The notes beneath the pieces were generated by a model, which saw only the letters and a program-made list of their open reading frames with translations, had not been told where the DNA came from and ran no database searches. Below, piece after piece: positions 18,804 through 28,382 of a stretch of 64,000 nt of DNA (its first letter is position 1; each line of letters starts with the position of its first letter). The position numbers and the translations under genes are program-made. The DNA comes from UBA4416 sp040386075 (GTDB taxonomy: Bacteria; Bacteroidota; Bacteroidia; B-17B0; Aurantibacillaceae): the NCBI GenBank assembly GCA_040386075.1, contig JAZKGE010000047.1, forward strand, positions 27,558 through 91,557, in the 5' to 3' direction.

Positions 18804-19562
18804 ATGGACGTCATAAAAATAGACTCTTTAGAAAGTTTTATTTCCATAATTACCTCTGGTGATTTTGGCTGTGGACATGTCGTTTTTAGAGGTGTTACAG
18901 ACGCTAAAAATCACAAATTAATTCCTTCAGTTGGTCGGATTGATCAAAACATTCTTTGTGGTCTTTCTATAAATGAATATGAAAATGAAACTCTTAATCG
19001 TTTTAAATTAAGAGCTAATCCGGAAATAAGCCCATTGCCAAAAGATGATTGGCAATGGCTAGCACTTGCTCAACATCATGGTTTACCTACTCGGCTTTTA
19101 GACTGGACAACAAGTCCATTAATAGCATTATATTTTGCCACAAAACCTGAAATCGAAAATGATGGAAAATTAAAAAAGTGTAATAGTAATGGGGGTGCGA
19201 TATACGCTTTACACACTTGTAGTTACTTAGATACTTCTTGTTTAATTCCTCCTACATATTTTGCGGAATTTGGTTTATTTTATCCTCCACATATTTCAAA
19301 AAGAATAACTGGACAATTTGGGCTTTTTTCAATACAGTCAAATCCAACAATGGAACTTCAAGATACTTTTATCCCCAACGATGAAAACTGGATTAAAAAA
19401 ATTGAATTTGATTTTAATGTTGCGGAAGAAATACAAAAAAAATTATACCTCCTAGGAATAAGGCATGAAACGGTATTCCCCGACTTGGATGGATTTACCT
19501 TTGATTTAAAAGTGAAATTTAACGTTGCAAGTTGTCACACTGCTAAAAACCTATGCTTGTAA
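18804..19562 (+). CDS. FRG domain-containing protein
   Basis: The FRG domain occupies about residues 10-130 of 252: VVFRGVTDAKNHKLIPSVGR, then WQWLALAQHHGLPTRLLDWT and SPLIALYFAT. Its biochemical role is not established, although it appears in several candidate phage-defence and toxin genes. There is no signal peptide or membrane helix, so the protein is cytoplasmic. It follows the subtilisin gene by 16 bp but has no clear functional tie to it. It is more AT-rich by eye than the neighbouring genes. I see no partner antitoxin gene. Confidence 0.85.
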   Translation: MDVIKIDSLESFISIITSGDFGCGHVVFRGVTDAKNHKLIPSVGRIDQNILCGLSINEYENETLNRFKLRANPEISPLPKDDWQWLALAQHHGLPTRLLDWTTSPLIALYFATKPEIENDGKLKKCNSNGGAIYALHTCSYLDTSCLIPPTYFAEFGLFYPPHISKRITGQFGLFSIQSNPTMELQDTFIPNDENWIKKIEFDFNVAEEIQKKLYLLGIRHETVFPDLDGFTFDLKVKFNVASCHTAKNLCL

Positions 19563-19599
19563 AACAAGAAATAAAAGTATCTACATAACAGATTCAATC

Positions 19600-21468
19600 T
19601 TACTTCTGAATCACCAACTTATAAGTAGCTGCTTTTCCTTTTGCTAAACTCACTTTTACAAAGTAAACACCATTACTTAAATAACTTAGGTCAAGTTGTG
19701 TTTTGCTTTGCGTGGTTTTGTTTTCATGAACCATATCTCCCACAACATTATAAACTGCTATATTCATTGCCGTTACTAAGATTTTAGAAGTGATGGTGAT
19801 CATACCTGTTGTAGGATTTGGGAACAGCGCAAATTCATTGTTTACATTTTCCTTTATACCCGTGATCATCATGTATGTATTATGAGATGTATTGGTAACG
19901 ATAGGTGCATTGTAATCAAAATAAATGTAAGCCGTATTATTGATCACAGTACCTGCGGCTAAATTAGTTTTTGGTTTCACGCGATATTGCACATAGCCTT
20001 TTGATCCTGAACTATTGCTGGTGCTATCCGGTAAGTTGATGCTATTGAAATTGAATTGTAACACGCTTCCTGATAAAGTGGTTGTATTATCATGACTGTA
20101 ATTTATCCTTTCAAATGTTGAAACATCCAACTGATTACTTAAGGTATCTGTTAAAGCAATATTGTGAGCTTGTGCATTGCCTGTGTTCTGAAAATGAATA
20201 GTGTAATAGAACCAGTCATTGTAACCGGGCATCACATTTTCAGGATATGTTTCCTTCATGTTTGGATCATATGAATTTGTTACAGGATAACAATAGTGCT
20301 TTTGGTTATTCGCTAAATTATTATCTCCCGCTGCGATGACCGAAACGTCAACACATACTGTATCGCCAATGGTAGCATTTGTATTGGTTGTAACCGCGAT
20401 CCAGAAATCGTCATAAATATCGACGGTAGAAAAATCAGCAATGTTATAGGTGATCGAATTTCCTAAGACAGATGTTGGTTGAATGGTACTGAGGGTACTT
20501 AGATAAGCAACCGGACCGCTTAAATTAATGATCACCTGGCCACCAACGTTTGTTGAACAATTTAAATTATAAAATTGCTGAACCATATTACCAGCAGTTA
20601 CCCTTACAGTGTGGCTCATGCCTGGAAATACCCAGCCCGAACGGTAAATAGAGTGTGCTGCCAGATCAAATCCGGGTTTACATGTTATATTAAAGTTTAC
20701 ATTTGTATCAAGCGGCATTGCTGTGGTAAGTGTTACTAAAGAGTCAAGTCCCGGATACATACATTGAGCCACAAACGGCATATTAGTCGTGTCTATTTTT
20801 AAAGTATAAGCGCCGGTATCATTATAAAAACGATATGGCATTTTAACGCTTCCATAACTGCTTTGGTAACTTAATCCCAAAAAATTTCCCAGGTTATCAT
20901 ATTCCTCTACCGGAATATTACGAAGGAATGAATCAGTTGGCTCATACACGCAGTTAGCATTATTGTCATTAAAGACAGTTCCTCTGATCCCTTCAAAATG
21001 GGCACAGGCCGAACCTATGCTTGGTAGACTCTGAATAGTAATAATTCCTGCCTGATTGGTAAAATTGGTGACCATTATTAAATAATATGCGCCTACAACT
21101 GCTCCCGGAATTGTACAGGTATCAACAACATTAGGCGAAAAACTGCAATCAACAATATTAGACGTATCTATTTGCACACAAGCAAGGTTCATTACCGAGA
21201 AAGGCCCAAAACAAATAAAATCAGCATCCAGATTATTTGTACTTGAAATACCGTACTGTAAAGTTCCGGCAGTTGTCACTTGTGTATAAAACCAGGTGGG
21301 ATTGGGTGTAGAACTTAAACAGCCATAACTTGCGCCAGGCCCTGAACTTGTTCCCACAGTTGCGGGATAAGAAAAACTCGTACACAGTGAATATGGATTA
21401 CCACAAGAATTTTGCGCATTTGCACCAATCGTAAAAGATACCAGTAACAGTAGTAGAATTTTTTTCAT
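19600..21468 (-). CDS. T9SS-exported surface protein with SdrD-B-like and DUF11/DUF7619-like domains
   Basis: The 622-residue protein has a signal peptide (MKKILLLLLVSFTIGANAQ). Next come a Cys-rich N-terminal domain, an SdrD-B-like fold (IRGTVFNDNNANCVYEPTDS) and a long beta-sandwich. A domain of the type common in Bacteroidota surface proteins follows (SYDPNMKETYPENV, YTIHFQNTGNAQAHNIALTD, VKPKTNLAAGTVINNTAYIY). It ends in a type A T9SS sorting domain (FALFPNPTTGMITIT, NGVYFVKV). No enzyme motif is visible, so a structural or adhesive role is likely. It lacks the dockerin/cohesin cassette found in the 34-55 kb array. Confidence 0.85.
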   Translation of the reverse strand: MKKILLLLLVSFTIGANAQNSCGNPYSLCTSFSYPATVGTSSGPGASYGCLSSTPNPTWFYTQVTTAGTLQYGISSTNNLDADFICFGPFSVMNLACVQIDTSNIVDCSFSPNVVDTCTIPGAVVGAYYLIMVTNFTNQAGIITIQSLPSIGSACAHFEGIRGTVFNDNNANCVYEPTDSFLRNIPVEEYDNLGNFLGLSYQSSYGSVKMPYRFYNDTGAYTLKIDTTNMPFVAQCMYPGLDSLVTLTTAMPLDTNVNFNITCKPGFDLAAHSIYRSGWVFPGMSHTVRVTAGNMVQQFYNLNCSTNVGGQVIINLSGPVAYLSTLSTIQPTSVLGNSITYNIADFSTVDIYDDFWIAVTTNTNATIGDTVCVDVSVIAAGDNNLANNQKHYCYPVTNSYDPNMKETYPENVMPGYNDWFYYTIHFQNTGNAQAHNIALTDTLSNQLDVSTFERINYSHDNTTTLSGSVLQFNFNSINLPDSTSNSSGSKGYVQYRVKPKTNLAAGTVINNTAYIYFDYNAPIVTNTSHNTYMMITGIKENVNNEFALFPNPTTGMITITSKILVTAMNIAVYNVVGDMVHENKTTQSKTQLDLSYLSNGVYFVKVSLAKGKAATYKLVIQK

Positions 21469-21642
21469 GGTTTTTGTTTTATCTACCTCAGCTTATGCGG
21501 AGGCTGTGTTTTAGTCTAATCTAAATTAAACAACATTTATAAGGTTTGACCTATATTTTACTCAACCAAACGGTTCATACACTCATTCTAATAATTTTTA
21601 TATCCTGATATTCTTTGTATTTTTACCCTTTATTTTAAAATT

Positions 21643-22998
21643 ATGGAATTAAACGCTTTAACTGCTATTTCTCCCGTTGACGGACGTTACCGCAAAGTAA
21701 CCAACGAACTGGCAGCTTATTTTTCGGAGTTTGGATTGATCAGATACCGTGTACAGGTAGAAATTGATTATTTTATTTTGTTATCGCAACAAGGCTTACC
21801 TCAATTGCCAAAATTAAGTGCTAAGCAAATCGATAACTTAAAAACAGTTTATCAAAATTTTTCATTTGCAGATGCAGAAGTGATCAAGGAAACAGAAAAA
21901 ACAACGAATCATGATGTAAAAGCAGTTGAGTATTTCATTAAAGAAAAATTACAAGCACAAGGTTTAGAAAATTATTTAGAGTTTGTTCACTTTGGATTGA
22001 CTTCCCAGGATATTAATAATACATCTATTCCTTTATCTTTAAAACAAGCTAATAATGATGTAGTATTACCTAACCTGAAACAGGTTACCGACAAACTAAC
22101 AACATTATCAAAAGAATGGAAGAACATTTCTTTACTAGCTCGTACTCACGGTCAACCTGCCTCTCCTACCCGCCTGGGCAAGGAGATCTATGTGTTTGTA
22201 GAACGTTTACAATCTCAAATTAATCAGTTAAATGCAATTCCGTTCTCAGCCAAATTTGGCGGTGCAACAGGTAACTTTAATGCACACTATGTAGCTTACC
22301 CAAAAAACGACTGGATCAAATTTGGAAACGAATTTGTGAATAATACTTTAGGGCTAAACAGAAGTCAGTTTACAACTCAAATTGAGCACTATGATAACAT
22401 TGCTGCATATTGTGACGCACTAAAACGCATCAATACCATTTTACTGGATCTGTGTCGCGATGTGTGGACATACGTGAGTATGGATTATTTTAAACAAAAA
22501 TTAAAGGCAGGAGAAATTGGTTCTTCGGCTATGCCACATAAAGTAAACCCTATTGACTTTGAAAATGCAGAAGGTAATTTAGGAATTGCAAATGCCATCC
22601 TTGAACACTTATCGGCAAAACTTCCGGTATCACGTTTACAAAGAGACTTAACAGACAGTACTGTATTAAGAAACCTTGGAGTGCCGGTTGCACATATTTT
22701 AATTTCTTACAAAAGCATTCTAAAGGGCCTGGATAAATTAATTTTGAATGAAGAAATTTTCAACAGAGACCTGGAAAATAACTGGGCCGTAGTTGCAGAA
22801 GCCGTGCAAACAATTTTACGCAGAGAAGGCTATCCAAAACCTTATGAAGCGTTGAAAGATTTAACTCGTACCAATACGCATATTACAAAAGATTCGATGC
22901 ATACATTTATCAACGGGTTAAATGTGAGCACTGAAGTAAAAGCAGAATTGCTAAAAATTACTCCACAAAACTTTGTCGGGCAAAATCCGGAGTTTTAA
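21643..22998 (+). CDS. purB: Adenylosuccinate lyase
   Basis: The 451-residue protein of the fumarase/aspartase superfamily has the signature GSSAMPHKVNPIDFENAEGN, TSQDINNT and ARTHGQPASPT, close in pattern and length to PurB of the E. coli type. It removes fumarate from SAICAR and from adenylosuccinate in purine synthesis, as a cytoplasmic homotetramer. The 174-bp divergent gap upstream carries its promoter, but I see no perfect box. A palindromic repeat follows the stop. Confidence 0.96.
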   Translation: MELNALTAISPVDGRYRKVTNELAAYFSEFGLIRYRVQVEIDYFILLSQQGLPQLPKLSAKQIDNLKTVYQNFSFADAEVIKETEKTTNHDVKAVEYFIKEKLQAQGLENYLEFVHFGLTSQDINNTSIPLSLKQANNDVVLPNLKQVTDKLTTLSKEWKNISLLARTHGQPASPTRLGKEIYVFVERLQSQINQLNAIPFSAKFGGATGNFNAHYVAYPKNDWIKFGNEFVNNTLGLNRSQFTTQIEHYDNIAAYCDALKRINTILLDLCRDVWTYVSMDYFKQKLKAGEIGSSAMPHKVNPIDFENAEGNLGIANAILEHLSAKLPVSRLQRDLTDSTVLRNLGVPVAHILISYKSILKGLDKLILNEEIFNRDLENNWAVVAEAVQTILRREGYPKPYEALKDLTRTNTHITKDSMHTFINGLNVSTEVKAELLKITPQNFVGQNPEF

Positions 22999-23004
22999 TA
23001 TATT

Positions 23005-23060
23005 GTCATGCTGAACTTGATTCAGCATCTCATGAGCCCTTGAATCAAGTTCAGGGTGAC
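23005..23060. repeat. REP-like palindrome (GTCATGCTGAACTTG family)
   Basis: GTCATGCTGAACTTGATTCA (23005-23024) is mirrored by TGAATCAAGTTCAGGGTGAC (23041-23060) with two mismatches and a short loop. This core is a widespread small palindromic repeat in bacterial intergenic DNA. It sits between purB and the glycosyltransferase gene and could form a hairpin in a shared transcript. Confidence 0.8.
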
Positions 23061-23089
23061 GAAAATGAATAGTTGAGATAATTAAAAAA

Positions 23090-23962
23090 ATGAAAGTAAC
23101 AGGTTTCACCATCATACGTAATGCTATTAAGTACGACTATCCGGTGGTGGAAGCGATCGCTTCCATATTACCTATCTGTGATGAATTTGTGGTAGCCGTT
23201 GGCAACAGTGAAGATGAAACGCTGCAATTGATCAAAAGCATAAACTCTCCAAAAATAAAGATCCTTGAAACTGTTTGGGACGATTCGCTTCGCCAGGGCG
23301 GCCAGGTTTTGGCTATTGAAACCAACAAAGCATTTGATGCCATCAGTTCTGATACAGATTGGTGTTTTTATATTCAGAGCGATGAATGTGTTCACGAAAA
23401 ACATCTAACTTCCATTAAAGAAGCGATGCAAAAATATAAAGATGATAAACAGGTGGAAGGTTTGTTATTCAATTATGTTCATTTTTATGGCTCTTATAAT
23501 TACGTTGGTAATTCGAGGCGCTGGTACCGAAAAGAAATCCGTATTATTAGAAATGATAAATCAATTCGATCTTATAAAGATGCGCAAGGTTTTAGAAAAA
23601 CAGATAATTCGAAATTAAACGTCAAATCAATTAGTACAGAGATCTATCATTATGGTTGGGTAAAACCACCAAAAGCTCAGCAAGCCAAGCAGGAAAATTT
23701 TCATAAGATGTGGCACGATGATGAGTGGATGAAAAAAAATATTGCACAGGTAGAGGAGTTTGACTATTCACAAATAGATAGTCTGGAAGAATTTAGAGAT
23801 TCACATCCACAGGTTTTTCAAAACCGGGTTAAAGCTGCTAACTGGAAATTTAATTTTGACAAATCGCAGATCAAGTTAACCGCAAAAGATAAATTCCTAT
23901 TGTTAATTGAAAAAACAACCGGCTGGAAAGTTGGGGAGTATAAGAATTATAAGGTTATTTAA
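23090..23962 (+). CDS. Family 2-like glycosyltransferase
   Basis: The 290-residue cytoplasmic protein starts with a GT-A nucleotide-sugar fold: MKVTGFTIIRNAIKYDYP, then ICDEFVVAVGNSEDETLQLI. The region around DWCFYIQSDECVHE would supply the acidic metal-binding site. The rest (WYRKEIRIIRNDKSIRSYKD, YHYGWVKPP) matches the plan of Bacteroidota glycosyltransferases of unknown acceptor. No membrane helix is present. The convergent O-acetylation operon next to it suggests, weakly, a role in surface polysaccharide. Confidence 0.85.
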   Translation: MKVTGFTIIRNAIKYDYPVVEAIASILPICDEFVVAVGNSEDETLQLIKSINSPKIKILETVWDDSLRQGGQVLAIETNKAFDAISSDTDWCFYIQSDECVHEKHLTSIKEAMQKYKDDKQVEGLLFNYVHFYGSYNYVGNSRRWYRKEIRIIRNDKSIRSYKDAQGFRKTDNSKLNVKSISTEIYHYGWVKPPKAQQAKQENFHKMWHDDEWMKKNIAQVEEFDYSQIDSLEEFRDSHPQVFQNRVKAANWKFNFDKSQIKLTAKDKFLLLIEKTTGWKVGEYKNYKVI

Positions 23963-23973
23963 TTTTAATTAAC

Positions 23974-23999
23974 CCTTTCAAGTTCTGAACTCTGAAAGG
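23974..23999. terminator. Bidirectional hairpin terminator
   Basis: CCTTTCA (23974-23980) pairs with TGAAAGG (23993-23999), and an inner AGTT/AACT stem extends it. T-rich DNA follows on both strands. It lies 12 bp after the glycosyltransferase stop and 6 bp beyond the stop of the convergent MBOAT gene, so it can serve both. Confidence 0.65.
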
Positions 24000-24004
24000 A
24001 TTTT

Positions 24005-25672
24005 CTAAAACTGGAAATAAATAAACGGCTGCATATCGCCACTTACCATTTGGTAAATGCAAAACACAAATACCACAATTACCAGGCTCATAGCTGGCAA
24101 AGGTAATTCTGCAAATCTTAAACGATATTTTTCTTTGAAGCTTTCAGGGATCCAATGTATCAAATAACCAACTAATATCACTGAGAACACCAATGCGTAA
24201 CCACGAATCACGCTAAAGGTTAATGCGCCACCAAAATGATTGGTTAGCCTGTCAAAAATCAAACTCACAGTGTCTAAGTTATCACTTCTGAAAAATATCC
24301 TTGTGAAACTAATGAAGGTTAATGTGATCAATACCATCATTGCTTTTACAACAAAGGATGTTGAATCTTTGAACGGAGAAATTTTTTGCCACAATTTGTG
24401 TACCACTAAGCCTAATCCATTTAATCCTCCCCAAATGATGAACAGCCAGGAACTCCCATGCCAAAAGCCTCCCAATAACATGGTCACTAATAAATTAATA
24501 TTGGTGTTTACGCTCTGTTTAACTTTAGGAAAGAAATAAGCCAGCAACACAAAGATGATGGCAATAAATAACAAAACTAAAAGTAACCATAGCTTGCCTG
24601 TGAGCATCACTAACACAATGGATAAAAATGCAATACAGATGTAAGAACCGATCGTTCCTTTTTTATTTCCACCCAACGGAATGTATAAATAATCTTTGAG
24701 CCATGTAGATAAAGAGATGTGCCAGCGCTTCCAGAACTCACTAACATCCTGCGCCTTGTAAGGTGATTTGAAATTGGTCTTTAAACGGTAACCTAATAAT
24801 AAAGCCACGCCAATAGCAATGTCGGTATAGCCACTAAAATCAGCATAAATCTGTAAGGAGTAGCCAAAAATACCAAACACGGTTTCTACGCCTGAATAGT
24901 AATTGGGGTTGTCAAATATCCTATCTACATAGTTAACGGCAATGTAATCTGCTAATATTTTTTTTCCTAAACCATTAATGATCCAGAAGATGGCATAACC
25001 AAATTCTTTACGCGCTAAATTATAGGGCTGATAGATCTGATATAAAAATTCATTGGCTTTAACAATTGGTCCAGCTACCAAATGCGGGAAGAAGCATACA
25101 AAGAAGCCATAATCGAAAATAGATTTAACAGGAGTTACTTTTCCACGATACATATCAATGGTATAAGAGATAGACTGAAATGTAAAGAAAGAAATACCAA
25201 CAGGCAGTATCAACTTATCTACCGGATCACTGGTTCCTAAAAATGTATTGCTGAATTGGGTGAAATGATTAAAGAATGTTATGTCTGTTCCGGCAAGCTG
25301 ATTAACACTTTCTGTAAAAAAGTAAGCATACTTAAAATAACAAAGTAAAGTTAAATTCAGGATCAGGCTAATTGTGAGAAATAATTTTTTCTTCGTCTCA
25401 GACTGACTTTGATGAATGAGTCTGCCCCAATTATAGTCGCTGACTATAGTAAAGATGAGTAAGATGAGGAATACGCCACTGGTTTTATAGTAAAAGAAAA
25501 AACTAACCAGCAATAAATAAAAGGTACGCAATGTATTCTTCTTATAAAGCAAAGAATAGATCGCTAACACTACAGCAAAAAATCCCCAGAAATACAATTG
25601 CGTAAAAATAACCGGCTGCCCCTTTACATAAAGGAAATAAGGTTTAAGATATGTGAGTATGTCGTTTAACAT
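24005..25672 (-). CDS. MBOAT family O-acyltransferase (AlgI/DltB-like)
   Basis: The 555-residue polytopic protein shows the MBOAT hallmarks: LVAGPIVKANEFL, SEFWKRWHISLSTWLKDYLYIPLGGNKKG, and the catalytic histidine in LLGGFWHGSSWLFIIWGGLNG. Proteins of this kind move an acyl group, usually acetyl, across the membrane to a periplasmic partner that places it on a polysaccharide. Two SGNH-fold genes lie directly upstream in the same unit with gaps of 1 and 12 bp, which matches AlgI/AlgJ/AlgX-type systems. The polymer that is modified is not known. A terminator follows the stop. Confidence 0.93.
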   Translation of the reverse strand: MLNDILTYLKPYFLYVKGQPVIFTQLYFWGFFAVVLAIYSLLYKKNTLRTFYLLLVSFFFYYKTSGVFLILLIFTIVSDYNWGRLIHQSQSETKKKLFLTISLILNLTLLCYFKYAYFFTESVNQLAGTDITFFNHFTQFSNTFLGTSDPVDKLILPVGISFFTFQSISYTIDMYRGKVTPVKSIFDYGFFVCFFPHLVAGPIVKANEFLYQIYQPYNLARKEFGYAIFWIINGLGKKILADYIAVNYVDRIFDNPNYYSGVETVFGIFGYSLQIYADFSGYTDIAIGVALLLGYRLKTNFKSPYKAQDVSEFWKRWHISLSTWLKDYLYIPLGGNKKGTIGSYICIAFLSIVLVMLTGKLWLLLVLLFIAIIFVLLAYFFPKVKQSVNTNINLLVTMLLGGFWHGSSWLFIIWGGLNGLGLVVHKLWQKISPFKDSTSFVVKAMMVLITLTFISFTRIFFRSDNLDTVSLIFDRLTNHFGGALTFSVIRGYALVFSVILVGYLIHWIPESFKEKYRLRFAELPLPAMSLVIVVFVFCIYQMVSGDMQPFIYFQF

Positions 25673-25673
25673 G

Positions 25674-26921
25674 CTACTCCTTTACTTTACTGTTGTTCTT
25701 ATAACTTCTATCAATAGCATCGTACATTAATTTGGCGAACAACCTGTAACCCCTTGCATTAAAATGGACTTTATCTTTTGCCGCCAAGCCTGCCTTATAC
25801 CATTTATAAATTGATTTGTATCCCCCCATGACAGCGTACAGGTCGTATACAGCGCCTTTATGTTTTTCCATTAATTCATAAGCCGCTTCGGCTGCTTTAA
25901 TAGGACGCTTATTGGAAGCCTTGCGTGTCATGTAATTATCAGTAGTGGTTACAAACAAAAAAGCGCAATTGGGCGACACTCTTTTTATCTGCGCAATTAA
26001 ACTATCATGTTTTGCTATAAAAGCTGATTTGGTAAAATTCACATCATGTGTATCATTTACTCCTAACGTAAAGATCACTAAGTCTGGTGGAATACTTTTT
26101 AGTTCATTTACTAATTCGGGGCAACGTAGAAATGATCCACTGGCTGCGCCATTTACGCCCATCGATGCATAGTAAAATCCTGGTTTACTGTTCTCTGCGC
26201 TGAAGCCACGTAATATAAAATCTTTATGAAGCGTGTCCTTTTTTATCAACACAAAATTCAAAGAATCAATATAAGTTTCAAATGTGAATTCGGTATACCC
26301 TTTTTTCTCATGATCCTTTCTTACATATTTTAAAGTAGATTCATGATTTAAGCTTAATTCAAAGCTTGGATTAAAATTATGATACACTTTTACCGAATTA
26401 AAATTTTTAGGGTGACTTGTTTCCAGTATTTTAAACCCAAACATACTTAAGCTATCATTGGTAATGGCCGCCATTCCTGCCATTCCCAAATTGTCACACA
26501 TTTCACGGCTAATAGCACAACGGCAACGTTTAAATTTCCCATAACCAAAAGATCTGTAAAAACTGGGATTATTTGTTTTTACTATTTTAAAAGGGAAAAT
26601 AAATAAACCACCACCTTCATAATTACCGGTGGAATAAAACCCATTCATTAATACTTCTGGCCAAAAACCCGCCTGTATGTGCGATCCACCAAAATGGACA
26701 ATATTCACGCGGTCACGCTTTCCTTTTTTAAGATCATCCATTTTTTTATAGAAGTCCATAAAGCGGGAACTATCTTTACTTAAAACAAGTTTACTATGCT
26801 CGGGCTTAACAAATACTGGTAGCACTGTTTGCGCTTTTAGTAACACGCAACATGCAAAAGATAAAAGACAAGCTAAGATCCAACCATTTATTTTTAAAGC
26901 ATTCTTGTTTTTATATTTCAT
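25674..26921 (-). CDS. SGNH-fold protein of the O-acylation operon
   Basis: The 415-residue protein has an N-terminal hydrophobic segment (GWILACLLSFACCVLLKAQ) that acts as signal or anchor. SGNH-like blocks follow: IVHFGGSHIQAGFWPE (block I, serine in GGSHI), LVIFTLGVNDTHDV (Gly-x-Asn block) and DKVHFNARGY (His block). It is predicted to be periplasmic. In context it probably takes the acyl group from the MBOAT protein and passes it to a glycan. It is a diverged paralogue of the next gene upstream. Confidence 0.85.
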   Translation of the reverse strand: MKYKNKNALKINGWILACLLSFACCVLLKAQTVLPVFVKPEHSKLVLSKDSSRFMDFYKKMDDLKKGKRDRVNIVHFGGSHIQAGFWPEVLMNGFYSTGNYEGGGLFIFPFKIVKTNNPSFYRSFGYGKFKRCRCAISREMCDNLGMAGMAAITNDSLSMFGFKILETSHPKNFNSVKVYHNFNPSFELSLNHESTLKYVRKDHEKKGYTEFTFETYIDSLNFVLIKKDTLHKDFILRGFSAENSKPGFYYASMGVNGAASGSFLRCPELVNELKSIPPDLVIFTLGVNDTHDVNFTKSAFIAKHDSLIAQIKRVSPNCAFLFVTTTDNYMTRKASNKRPIKAAEAAYELMEKHKGAVYDLYAVMGGYKSIYKWYKAGLAAKDKVHFNARGYRLFAKLMYDAIDRSYKNNSKVKE

Positions 26922-26933
26922 GTGGTACGGGTA

Positions 26934-28382
26934 CTATTTTTTGTTTTTTGAATAACTGTTGTAATCATTCATCAGCGAAGAATATAACAACACAGCTATT
27001 TTGCGGGCACCACCCGAGCTAAAGTGAATGTAATCTTTAGCACCTATGCCCTGTTCCACCCAACTTACCATGCTGTTTTTTCCGCCCATGCAGCTATACA
27101 TGTCAAAAAAAGCACAATCCATATCAAAAGCCGTTTGCCTGATGGCATCTCTTAAATTTTCGAGTTGAGGGTGCGTCACATAATCTGCGCCTTCCTTTAC
27201 GCTCATATCAGCGGGGCCAATAACCAATATAGAAGCCTGTGGTGCCATTTTTTTGATAGTAGCTATTTGTGCTTTCAGATAACCACCAAAACCAACGGCC
27301 TGTTCTTTGGTTTTAATATATGGTAAAGAGTTTCCGCCAAATTGTAGAATGATCAGTTTGGTGTTTAAGTAATCATAAAAATTCTTTAGTTGTCCATAAT
27401 TGATCTGGTTGAAAAAGGTTCCCGAACTTCCGCGCAATCCAAAATTATCAACCATGACACCTTTACCTCCTTCTAATGAAACGCCATAAAAATCGGGGCT
27501 ATCCTTACCTTTGAATTTGAATTCCTGCAATAAAGCACCTTGGTTCAGGTTAAATTCTTTGATATTAAAATTACCTCCGGCCGCTAATGAATCTGAAGTA
27601 TTCAGTGTTCCATTCTCATACAACTCAATATGTGTTTTAGTTTGTGCACCCCCGTAAAATAATTTTATTTTTTTGTAAGCTGCTGCTTTTGGTCCACCGT
27701 TCTTACTGGTTACAACCTTTACCCAGGCAGATGTATAGGGCGTTGTATCTGTAATAGTTGAATAATTATGAAATCTGGTAATGTGTGCTAATGCTCCAAA
27801 ATTATTGTGTTTCACACGCTTATCCCTTCCTGCAAAAACAGGATAACGATCCCAACCCGGGCTCCATGATATTTTATTAACTACGCTTGGCGCTACGGGC
27901 ATAAAGGAGATCAGTCCGGGTCCTTCACCACCAAACTGTCCTTGCAATTTTAAACGTAAATAATCACTGATACGATCCCCTTCGATCTGTGAATCACCAT
28001 AATGCAGTATGCGAATGCTTTTATCTTCGTTAGCGAGATTAGCCAAAGCATTAAAGAAATTGGACATAGCAGTTTTACCGGTATTTTTATACTGAATGCT
28101 GGTGATCAATTTTACTGCCGTATCTCTTGTTTCGATAGCCTTTACGGCTGTAGTATCATTAACGTTTTCAGAAGCACTGTCTTCTGCATCTGCCAAAGCA
28201 ATAATGCTTGAAATATCTGCCTTAACTTCTTTCTTCTCCAGAAATAAAGATGCAAATGTTGGATATTGAATGCACATTTTATCAGTGATGTGGATTCCTT
28301 TTTCGGGAAATACAAAACTGATCAATCCCAGTAATAAAAAGGTAAGTGCTAAAAATAAAAGCGTATGAAAGGGCTTATGCAA
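26934..28382 (-). CDS. SGNH-fold protein of the O-acylation operon
   Basis: The 482-residue protein begins with a signal-anchor (HTLLFLALTFLLLGLISFVF). It carries IRILHYGDSQIEGDRI (serine in GDSQI), LIILQFGGNSLPY and DYIHFSSGGAR, the serine, Gly-Asn and His blocks of SGNH esterases and acetyltransferases. The start is TTG at 28382 and the only other in-frame option is the preceding ATT, since a stop lies one codon further up. It is the first gene of the three-gene acylation operon, and the second SGNH gene starts 12 bp after it. Two SGNH proteins next to one MBOAT suggest a relay or two acceptor sites. Confidence 0.85.
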   Translation of the reverse strand: MHKPFHTLLFLALTFLLLGLISFVFPEKGIHITDKMCIQYPTFASLFLEKKEVKADISSIIALADAEDSASENVNDTTAVKAIETRDTAVKLITSIQYKNTGKTAMSNFFNALANLANEDKSIRILHYGDSQIEGDRISDYLRLKLQGQFGGEGPGLISFMPVAPSVVNKISWSPGWDRYPVFAGRDKRVKHNNFGALAHITRFHNYSTITDTTPYTSAWVKVVTSKNGGPKAAAYKKIKLFYGGAQTKTHIELYENGTLNTSDSLAAGGNFNIKEFNLNQGALLQEFKFKGKDSPDFYGVSLEGGKGVMVDNFGLRGSSGTFFNQINYGQLKNFYDYLNTKLIILQFGGNSLPYIKTKEQAVGFGGYLKAQIATIKKMAPQASILVIGPADMSVKEGADYVTHPQLENLRDAIRQTAFDMDCAFFDMYSCMGGKNSMVSWVEQGIGAKDYIHFSSGGARKIAVLLYSSLMNDYNSYSKNKK

